Made by a program: the position numbers and the translations under genes
The notes under the pieces: model-generated
What the model was told of the DNA's origin: nothing
Seen by the model: only the letters and a program-made list of their open reading frames with translations
Databases searched by the model: none
From: Opeltia flavorubescens
Taxonomy: Eukaryota; Ascomycota; Lecanoromycetes; Teloschistales; Teloschistaceae
DNA: 64,000 nt
Reading direction: 5' to 3'
Assembly (NCBI GenBank): GCA_000442125.1
Contig: KE546967.1
Coordinates: 1,860,001 to 1,924,000, forward strand
In this document: piece by piece, positions 55,967-64,000 of the stretch
Position numbering within the stretch: the stretch's first letter is position 1
How the letters are laid out: each line of letters opens with the position of its first letter

Positions 55967-57505
55967 TCATGTCATCCACGAGATAGACATTATCTCCTGA
56001 CAATTCCGAAATGGTACAATCTCTATCTGTCCGTTCGAAGATTTGACCGACTGTGGTATGGTTTCTCCTCGCCTTGCAAGCCTGATCCGCGGTTCGGCTG
56101 ATGCGTGTTCATTGAGATCGGCAATATTATAGAATGCGCGGCCATATCTTGATAGGAAGCCTTCGAGTACTTCCTGAGTTACTTCTTCTTTACTGATCCA
56201 TCCTTGACGCATTGCATGCTCCAAGGCACCAATGACAAGGCCTGTGCACCAGCCTTGAGTGAAGCAGCCTGCTGCACCACCTGACTGTTTCTTCGACTGA
56301 ATAGGATGTGGGGCGGAGTCACTCCCTGCCAGCCTTGAGCTTGACTACGGATTCGTGTCATGGCATACTTACCAAAGAAAAACTTCGACGATCCATCGAC
56401 CGCTGCTTTAAGGAGAGCAATCCGATCCTCTGGAGTCTGTGACCATATCAGGAAGTCTGATTTGGATAAAGCTTATGCGTAGAGCTCATGATTGTGGGTC
56501 GACGTCAAGGACATACCTTCGCGATAGGCTTGCAGAAGCTAAAAGCATCTTGCTCAGCATCCTCGGTAGTTACCCATAGATGGTGCGCAGTAATTGTTGC
56601 TTTTACCTGAACAGATTTTAGACATGAGCTTCAAGTCGACAGGTGCATGAGAGCCATATAATCACCGTTGATCCGCATCTTCGGACAGCCTCAACACCTT
56701 CTCGTGTGCTCACATGCTCGAGGACAACACGCAAACGGGGGAAAGTATTATGGATCTTGTATAATTGGGGTATGAACTCTGCCTCGGCATCCAACGCTGA
56801 AATGCCTGGTGTCTCTCCATGGAGATTTAGGACAAGGTCGTGGGCTTGCATTGCCTCGAAAACCGGATAATACTGCTCTATGTCCAGTATCCCTTCCTGA
56901 GAATTTGTGGTTACCTATTTATTGTCCGGTCAATCCCGTGGAATGTTTGTAGAAGACCTTTGAGGATGGAAAGGCGTACTCCTGCTGGGTAGAGCTTTAT
57001 CTGGAGGTGCCTAATTAATATCTTCCCTAACGATGACAAAGGGTGACTTACCCCATAGATGATCCTCGACTGCGCAGCTGCAGCTATGGTCTAGACATTT
57101 CAATCAGTCCTCAAAAAGAGTCTTTTAATACTCCTTATTTTGGGTATAGGTCATGCAACGGAAGGAGGAGAAAAGAGCACCCACATCTGCGTTTACGCTC
57201 GGATGAAGATAGAGAGACATTAAAAACTTCACATCAGGAGCGATTCGACACAATGCTTGATGGTAGGATATGGCCTGCGAGACTTGTGTGATTGGAGGTT
57301 GTAAATTTGGCATGACGAAAACCGTATCGCAGCCACCGTCCCTAATAAAGGGTGTGCAGAATTCCATCATATCATCTTGGCGAAGATGACAATGGAAGTC
57401 GGCCTACACGAGACAGTCTCAGCTTGCCATCAATTTCAAGCCGAGCTTGTATTATTGACCTACTGTCGGTGGTAGGTCAATATATGAAAGACCTGAGAGG
57501 TCCAT
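55967..57505 (-). CDS. URA4: Dihydroorotase (pyrimidine biosynthesis)
   Basis: Eight exons, 57505-57464, 57403-57185, 57090-57052, 57000-56980, 56914-56666, 56606-56517, 56436-56373 and 56325-55967, give 360 residues. The enzyme closes carbamoyl-aspartate to dihydroorotate. Metal ligands are visible: ADFHCHLRQDD (HxH) near residue 16, the carboxylated-Lys motif IKLYPAG, LNLHGETPG, ITAHHLW and GSDSAPHPIQSKKQSGG with the catalytic Asp. FVMPNLQPPIT is also conserved. The Lys motif sits alone in a 21-nt exon (56980-57000) flanked by GTAAG-class introns, which I infer because both neighbours are phase 0 and the family order YG-IKLYPAG-VTTNS is restored. All junctions are in phase. Identity is secure. 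Confidence 0.96.
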
Positions 57506-58135
57506 ATTGTAACTCTTGAAGATTCTGTATTCCAGAAACAGCTTTTGTCTGTATCTTCACTTATAAGTGAACTTATGCAGACATAGCGGCGAGTGAAATG
57601 TGGAACCGTGGAATGATTGTTACTCTCGTCGGGTTTAGCAGCACCAATGATACCCGAACATCGCTGACAGAATACACAATTCGACAGCACCTTCAATCAA
57701 TACAGTTGTAGAGCAACATGCTATATCAATGAATAATATATGAGTTCGCTAGGACATGAGCTGTTTAGAGCGTGCATATCTTTTCACATTCAAAAATTTT
57801 GCGTTTATTCGAGACCAGAAAATGTTCGTCGAAAGGCGAAGTAGGGCTCTAACAAGACGACTCGGACAGGGAATGTTACGCTCTCAAGATGTTTCGAAAA
57901 ACAACTTGCGCAGCTCCATAAGTTCTAAGTTCAGTTATGATACCCCGATTTTTATGTTTTGTCGCCGGTATTTAGCCGAAGCTAAGCCGCTTCAAGAGTC
58001 CTTGTCATTCCGAATACTTCTATGTGATCTCGATGCATCGAATTTATTGAAGCAGATCGATATCTTTCGGAATGATCTATTCGAAGCAAGTTTCTGACTT
58101 GCTCCCATCTTCTCTATGATCTTTCCTTGCAGAGA
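57506..58135. promoter_or_regulatory. Divergent region URA4 / DUF3807-like gene
   Basis: About 630 bp between divergent starts. It is A/T-rich with no motif I can name. A CTTGCAG before 58132 could be an intron end, so the downstream gene may have an extra 5' exon. Confidence 0.4.
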
Positions 58136-58957
58136 ATGGTCACCCTCTTGATGTCGAATCTACGTATCCCAAGTGTCACACCGGTAAGATTCTGACTTCC
58201 CCATTTATAAGAAGGTTGTAGTGTTACTGACAACTTTTCAAACCTATAGGCAGATCTCCGTGATTTCCATCTACGCCATTTCTCCGCTCATACCGGTTCG
58301 AATGAAGATGGGCCAGCAGGCCAACAAGCTTATGTCCCTGGGACACGAACCGAAGAAAGAACAGAGCATGTATCAGATGAGTTGGAAGCCGATGATCTGG
58401 GCTCCTATCCCGATGGTGTCAAGCGGACCCTGACAGACGAACAAGTCTCAATGTTTCGCCATAGCGAGATTTATTCACTCATTCGCAAGCGCCAGCTTCA
58501 AAAGGAAAATGGGGAAGCGGATGGAACTCTCAGCGCAGATCCTATGGATGACGAGTCTCCCATCGCGGACTCGGGGCAATCCATTGAAAATGCTGGAAAC
58601 GCTCCGCGGGAAATCGATCCCAAAGGTAAAACGATCGCAACCGATGGTACCGCTCCGACGAAAAACCAAAAGAACGACCTTGATGGCGATCGCACTTGGT
58701 ATTCAGCTACATCAAGGCGCCAGATACGGGAACTTGACGATGCTGTTCCAGATGCAGAATTTCTGGACTACGGCGATGGAACGAACACTGGGCAGAGCGA
58801 GAAGCATACTTTGATTTCAGATACTTCTTCGCGAGGGCATGTCGACTACACAGATGACATGAATCAGGAGAATGGACCTGAAAAAGACCGTCTTCACTCG
58901 CCGAAGCAGGGACGCAAAATTTGGTGGCCTTCAATTGGATCACACACAGCCGATTGA
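58136..58957 (+). CDS. DUF3807-like fungal protein
   Basis: Exons 58136-58183 and 58250-58957 encode 251 residues. The intron joins SNLRIPSVTP to ADLRDFHLRHFSAHTG. The core motif is GSYPDGVKRTLTDEQVSMFR, then HSEIYSLIRKRQLQKENG; I associate this with the fungal DUF3807 family, whose role is unknown. The second half is polar and acidic and ends with QGRKIWWPSIG. A start at the second Met (58151) is possible, and the CTTGCAG just before the first ATG could mark an acceptor from an upstream exon. No signal peptide or helix is present, so it is likely soluble, nuclear or cytosolic. Confidence 0.72.
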
Positions 58958-59566
58958 AGATAAGGGAAAGATGGAACAATTCAAATGAGGAAGGACAGTA
59001 CTTCAATGTATGCTGGATGCACATTCGGGCCAACGTTGTCATACAGGGGCTACTGCTGGCAAGTCTTATTTCTATAAAGTGTACCTTATCTTGTCGTTTT
59101 CCTCTTTCCATGATGAAACTATATTATCGTCATCCTTAGTCGATAGTCTGCCAGCTGTCCAATAACTCATTGACGAGCTTTAGGTATGCCTGAAGCAGTT
59201 GAATGGGGGAAGCTACGGGAGACAATGACGAGCGAATAATCTTCTCTCTGACATGATTTTTACATGCTTTTAGACTTTCCAAGAATTCAGTTGTTCGAGA
59301 TTGCTAATGTATCTGGTGTCTCTAGAGGCTTGAAGATGGGACCCGAAGCCCACGTCACAGGATGTTTCAGATGCAACCTCGACGCTGACCGAGTCAGGCT
59401 GTGTTGGACATCTGGCTCGGGAGTATAACCTCTGATTGCGGAAAGCAGAGCTGGCTTCCCTGAATTAGGTTTAAACCCGGCAAATTCAAGAAAAGCTGTA
59501 CGGACTCCGCATGCATGAAATGCTGAAGTATTGATGCGCTACGTGATAATATACAGGTTATTCAAT
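58958..59566. other. Convergent spacer
   Basis: About 610 bp between two stop codons; no gene or repeat seen. Confidence 0.4.
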
Positions 59567-60949
59567 TTATTTTCTTGCGGACTGAGCTGATGATGGTGCT
59601 GTCTTCAATGGCAACAACGATCCAACCTTCTCAGCGAGGGATTGCCGGTCTTTCGTCAAGTAAGTCTCATTCCTCGAGGTATATCTCTCCAGAAGCTCCG
59701 CGGTCGGCCCTTTGCCCAGTGGTCCAATATGATACTCGCCCTTCAGTAATCTCGTCGCTAGCCTCTCCGTCTCCTCCGCCATCCGTGTGTCTACCAGCTC
59801 CGTCTTCTCTTTTTCTTTCTCTTCATCCAACTCGGCATTGTCACCAAGTCCCGCTAGATTCCTCTCCACGGTCCTTGTTGTATGGTCTCTTTCCTGCTTA
59901 CTCCTGAAATGGCAGAATTCTCCCTCGGCCCATTTCTGAGCGAGGTCCTCGACACGTTTGTCGTATTCCGCTTGATTCTTGTTCACTTGAATCATCTTGT
60001 CTCCGAACGTTTCGCTCATGCCTCGTTCTCCCAGAGCCAAAGCTGGTCCCATTCCTTGCAAGGAATCATCTGATATGTCCGTGGGTGTATAAGTCTTGTA
60101 CTGGTTGGAACGAGTGTGTTTCGTTGCTCGAGCACCAAAGAGAGTTTCACTGTAGTCGCCAACGTTGTCTTGGGTTTCCAGATACTTTATCTCCTCGTCT
60201 GACAGTTCTGCATCGAAGTCTAGCTTCTTTTCCCTTCTATCGTTGCCACTGGATTCAACACCACCACCACCACCACCACCACCACTACCACGGCGTTCTC
60301 TGGCATTTCCAGTCTGTAGGAAATCCCTTGGGGATTGCTTCGCTGGACCACGATTGCGGCTGGGCGGAGAACTGGATGAGCCGTCTCTGAATTGCCTGTC
60401 GCTTGCCTCCCGGCGAGGGAGCATGCGAGGACCTCGTTGGTTTGGCTGCCCATCGCTTGTCCGTGTGATGCGTGGGCCATTGAATGATCTCTCATCTCGC
60501 TGCCCAAAGCTTTCTCTAGTTATGCGAGGTCCACTAGCCGATGGTTGAGCCCCAAGATGACGAGCGTCCAATGGAACACGAGTTGCTGGAATTTCGTCAT
60601 TGGTAGAATTCGTAGATTGTCTTAGCGTTGAACCAGGAACTGCTGCTGGGTCTGGCGCAGCGAAGTCGCGAGGTCTGATGTCTCTCCCGACGTCATGACG
60701 CTGGAAGTGCTGTTCGATCTGATCTGTGCGATCGACTTGCCGATCTTGATGAGAGGGCAGGTCATCTAAAATTGGCGGTCAGCGCGAGGAACTTTCCTAC
60801 GGAGTCATTGGGGAGGGTGATTCGACGGTCTTCGTACCTTCTTGATATGGTTCATTATGGTCACTAAATTGACGGACGAGTAGGTTCCGCGATCGGAAGG
60901 CAGCCGGCCTTACTCTCCCAAGCGCTAAGTGACAGTGCCATTTGCGCAT
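59567..60949 (-). CDS. Conserved fungal mitochondrial protein of unknown function
   Basis: Exons 60949-60838 and 60765-59567 encode 436 residues. The start is rich in Arg and Ser with few acids (MRKWHCHLALGRVRPAAFRS), a likely mitochondrial presequence. A disordered Arg/Gly/Ser region with near-repeats GPRITRESFG and GPRITRTSDG follows, then a polyglycine run coded by a (CAC)9 microsatellite on the + strand at 60259-60285. The ordered part begins LDFDAELSDEEIKYLETQDN and includes YTPTDISDDSLQGMGPALAL, AEYDKRVEDLAQKWAEGEFC and the tail LLKGEYHIGPLGKGPTAELL. These look conserved among fungi, but I cannot name a function; a mitoribosome or translation link is only a guess. Divergent from the zinc transporter by 332 bp. 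Confidence 0.72.
60259..60285 (+). repeat. (CAC)9 microsatellite
   Basis: Nine perfect CAC units lie inside the coding region of the minus-strand mitochondrial protein, where they encode a Gly tract. Trinucleotide length change would alter the tract without a frameshift. Confidence 0.85.
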
Positions 60950-61281
60950 GATACCTGTGAATTTTCGTAGGAAACGCAATATGAACTGACCTCAAATGCT
61001 TGAGAATTGAAGCATCCGCTGCACACGCCTTAGCCGCGCTCCCGTGAACGGGACTTAATATGCGAGTGTGGCAAGTGACTAAGCCCCAACAACCTGAGTG
61101 AGCAAGCATTACGAAGCATCTTCTTTATTTTACTCAATTCAAGTATCATCAGACATGGTTTGGGAACCCGAACTGTTAAATACACGTTTCCCTGCCCGCT
61201 GAACGAGCGACCATCCTCTATTCACTCGAAATCGGTTCTACGCTTGTCTGCTGACCACGTCCTATACTTGCGCTGCCCGCA
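60950..61281. promoter_or_regulatory. Divergent promoter mitochondrial protein / CDF transporter
   Basis: 332 bp between divergent starts. An ORF at 61160 on the + strand overlaps the first exon out of frame and is not supported. Confidence 0.45.
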
Positions 61282-63185
61282 ATGGCGCTCTCAAAATCAA
61301 CGAGAATCATCATACTCCTTGCCATCGACTCTGCCTTCTTTCTGCTTGAGCTTTCAGTTGGTATGTTAAATGGAGATGATGTACGCAATTCGAATTGATC
61401 CTAATATCGTCTTAGGCTATGGAGTCCACTCTCTCGCTCTCGTTGCAGATTCTTTCCACATGGTCAGTCGAATCCTTCTATTTGAAACTCCGAGCTGACT
61501 TTGTATCCTTAGCTCAACGATGTCCTTTCATTATGTGTCGGCCTGTGGGCTGTCAAGGTTGCGAATGGGAAAGCTAATTCCAAGATGTACACCTATGGGG
61601 TATGATTTCCATCTTCAGCTAGGATTTACTATTGGGGACTGACGTATCCTAGTGGCAACGAGCCGAGACACTAGGCGCACTGGTTAATGGAGTATTCTTG
61701 GTCGCTTTGTGCTTGTCCATCTTCCTCGATGCCATTCAACGATTCGTTGAGCCACAAGTGGTTTCAAATCCCCGACTTGTTCTCATCGTCGGTTGCTTCG
61801 GTCTTCTCTCGAATATCCTAGGGCTTTTCCTCTTTCATGAACATGGCCATAGTCATGGAGGAGAACATGGACATGGGCATACGCATGGGGAAGGGAACGA
61901 CTTGGCAGCTGCCGAGGAAGGCCACAGTCACACGAAATCAACAAAACAAGATGACCATACAGGGACAGTTGCCGATGAGAGCGGAAATGTTGCCGACGTC
62001 TTGCCTCAGAACACTATCGCTGGTTGGTCAAGAACTACCAAAGCATCCAGCAATGTCATTGAGCATCCAAGAAAATCATCTCTTCCATTCTCTAAGTATG
62101 ATGAGGACGCAACAACTGCCACGATGTCGACATCTCCTACATCTGCGAGAAAATCCATAAGCGGTACACCACGTCATCGCCGGCACACCAGCGGTGGCTC
62201 ACGGTCAAGGTTTGCAAGCGTGGACGAAATGCATATCCATCCAGCGAGCTTCAGAAATGATATCATCAAAGCTGGCAGACTCGAAGACATAGAATCGGGT
62301 ACATCTGAGGCCGAAGACAACGAAGAGGCTTTGATCGATGAAGTAACAGAAGATGAGCCACTCCTGGGCAGGCATAAAAGCAATGGTTGTGCGAATGGAA
62401 GCGTACAAGATTCAGTCAAGCCCAAATCATACGACCACGCGGCCCATAAACATAGTCAACCCAAGGAACATGGCAAAGGAGGCCACTCCCACGGTGATCT
62501 CAACATGCGCGGTGTTTTCTTACATGTCATGGGAGATGCTCTGGGAAATATCGGTGTGATTGGCTCCGCTCTTATTATCTGGCTTACGTCCTGGTCCTGG
62601 AGATACTATGCTGACCCTGCCATTTCTCTTGTCATCACGGTCATTATTCTTGGATCGGCGATTCCCTTATGCAAGGCAGCCTCGCGGATCCTGCTTCAGG
62701 CTGTTCCGCCGGGGATCAGTGTTGATGATATTAAGACAGACATCGAGGATTTTCCCGGCATCATCAGCTGTCATCATCTGCACGTGTGGCAATTGAGTGA
62801 TACTAAGATGGTTGCATCACTACATATCCAGGTGGAATTTGACTTCAAGGGCGAAGGTTCTGCGCGTTATATGGAGTTAGCCCGGGCAATCCGACGGTGC
62901 CTGCATGAGCATGGCATTCACTCATCTACGATCCAACCGGAATTCTGTCTTGACAGCACTCATCGACATACGTCAGGACATACGTCAGAAAGTGAAGATA
63001 ATGATCCTAAAAGCCTCCAAAATGGAAAGGGATCTAAAAGTGCTAGCAAAAAGGGTAGTCGCGCAGCAAGCATACGCAGCCAGCCCGATGCTTGTCTGCT
63101 GGAGTGTGGCGATGAATGCGGGCAGGCTGGACAGTGCTGTACACCAAGTGCCGCCGACAATAGATCTTCGGATGAGAATCGTTGA
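61282..63185 (+). CDS. CDF family zinc transporter (Zrc1/Cot1-like)
   Basis: Exons 61282-61360, 61416-61462, 61513-61599 and 61653-63185 give 581 residues. The N-terminal helix (RIIILLAIDSAFFLLELSVG) and GYGVHSLALVADSFHMLNDV carry the helix-II zinc site (His and Asp of HMLND). The second site is HVMGDALGNIGVIGSALIIW. Between them lies a cytosolic or lumenal loop of about 230 residues with His-rich segments (FLFHEHGHSHGGEHGHGHTH, GKGGHSHGDLN). The C-terminal CDF cytoplasmic domain reads ISCHHLHVWQLSDTKMVASL and is followed by a Ser-rich, Cys-containing tail (LLECGDECGQAGQCC). CDF proteins move zinc or cobalt out of the cytosol into the vacuole or ER. Identity of family is secure. Confidence 0.95.
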
Positions 63186-63608
63186 CACTGATGGAATTCA
63201 TGAGTGGGATGCCAAGGGGAGTTGGGGATCCGGTGTTAAAAAAGGGCGGGAATTGGGGAGTTGCTCAAACTATGGCTGTACACAAGAACTCGGGATGTAT
63301 AATGTACATATAAAAGCACAGTCGTGGCAGGAGAAGACTGGCAATCAAACACCAACAAAACTGTTTTAAAAGAAGCTGTAGTTTTCAGAGCCTGTGATTG
63401 AATGACGTAGTACGCGCGGCGCGATCCTCGAATAGTGACTGCCAGCCGTGAATATTGAATTACCCCTGAAGCCTACAAGCTGTTCCTTCCCAGCCAGGAA
63501 CAGAAATGTTGCATGATACTGTTCAATAACCTAGCTGGCTGGAGACTCGCTCCTTGACTGGTGATACTTTTTGGAGTGCACGATGTCCTCAGCGCACGAT
63601 CCTGTACA
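63186..63608. other. Spacer
   Basis: About 420 bp between the CDF stop and the next start. A/T-rich 3' UTR-like sequence leads into a possible promoter; a short ORF starting at 63583 ends after nine codons. Confidence 0.4.
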
Positions 63609-64000
63609 ATGAGCTCTCGCCGCCATGCACCACTCTCCAGCGGACACGATTACGGATATTTACATTGGTTTGTCTTCATTCTCCACTTTCTGGAACGCCA
63701 TGTCTTCCGACATCTCATGACCCTTGTTCGCGCCATCTTGCCTGGGGACTATCGACAACACAGCCAGACCAGCAGGCTAAGATGGCAATTTAAATCACTG
63801 CTCAGCTTACCGACGGCTTTAACCTTGACATGGATGGTTGTGATATGGTGGGGTGAGATCGGGACCTTCAATGGCAGTTTGAAACAGTGCAATTGGGCGA
63901 ATTGGGAGAAATGGGTGAGACTCTTCATTCCGTCGCAAAGCTGCGATGTCTCCTAACACGCTCGACAGCCAGAGAATGCCTCTCCTCATCATATGGTTCT
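63609..64000 (+). CDS. Cdc1/Ted1-like metallophosphoesterase, 5' end only
   Basis: Exons 63609-63914 and 63969 onward (cut by the window) give the first about 112 residues. After a short polar start come FVFILHFLERHVFRHLMTLV (segment near the first membrane helix) and SLPTALTLTWMVVIWWGEIG, a second hydrophobic span. The intron joins NWANWEKW to PENASPHHMVL, matching the WEKW...P..ASPHHLVL lead of fungal Cdc1/Ted1/Per1-type phosphoesterases that act on GPI-anchor or lipid intermediates in the ER. The catalytic domain lies beyond the window, so the call rests on the lead and helices only. Confidence 0.7.

Noticed and set aside
60259-60285. CRISPR-like or tandem-repeat array
   Set aside because: It is a simple trinucleotide microsatellite within a coding exon, with no spacers.

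Overview
This window is nuclear DNA from a filamentous ascomycete fungus (Pezizomycotina; the general look fits Leotiomycetes, but that is an impression, not a placement). The evidence is the dense mix of single genes on both strands, short 45-80 bp introns with GT..AG ends and CTRAY-like branch sites, a Zn(II)2Cys6 regulator, a Cap10-type GT90 glycosyltransferase, and a full set of fungal housekeeping genes. I find 28 protein genes (two cut by the window edges). I find no rRNA, tRNA, CRISPR array, transposon, virus-like element or secondary-metabolite cluster. Exons were joined by hand from the bases; each joined model keeps the reading frame and totals a multiple of three.

Layout. 0-10 kb: Pal1 (3' part), ER oxidoreductin ERO1, a triose-phosphate-transporter-family carrier, an unnamed mitochondrial membrane protein, a DUF3844/Vps3844 ER-vacuole membrane protein, and the Fe-S targeting factor CIA2. 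10.1-12.6 kb has no convincing gene and forms the long upstream region of an eight-exon zinc-cluster transcription factor (12.6-15.6 kb). 16-19.7 kb: a five-exon SmG gene whose exons are too small to appear as long ORFs, divergent from an NTR2-like spliceosome factor, then an acidic orphan. 19.9-28 kb: GT90 membrane glycosyltransferase, KRE33/NAT10 RNA acetyltransferase, a GPALPP/DUF3752 protein. 28-38.4 kb: CFT1 (CPSF160), a ZIP metal transporter, SNU114. 39-49.8 kb: an unnamed protein, a membrane RING-H2 ligase, cyclophilin H, a Cys-tailed orphan, ERG10, a secreted GH16 glucanase. 50.5-64 kb: VPS8 (CORVET), dihydroorotase URA4, a DUF3807-like protein, another mitochondrial protein, a CDF zinc transporter, and the 5' end of a Cdc1/Ted1-like metallophosphoesterase.

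How the genes relate. Most are unrelated housekeeping genes, with no operon or pathway cluster. Two themes recur: nuclear RNA processing (SmG, NTR2, KRE33, GPALPP, CFT1, SNU114, cyclophilin H between 16 and 45 kb) and zinc movement (a ZIP importer at 34 kb and a CDF exporter at 62 kb). Many neighbours are divergent pairs sharing 220-340 bp promoters.

I did not find a new multi-gene system. The most unusual pattern is compositional: about a dozen genes are C-rich on the coding strand through their middle and then flip abruptly to G-rich near the stop codon. Other points worth a look are a 21-nt microexon carrying the predicted catalytic lysine of URA4, several in-frame introns hidden in longer ORFs, and a four-run G-quadruplex motif upstream of VPS8.
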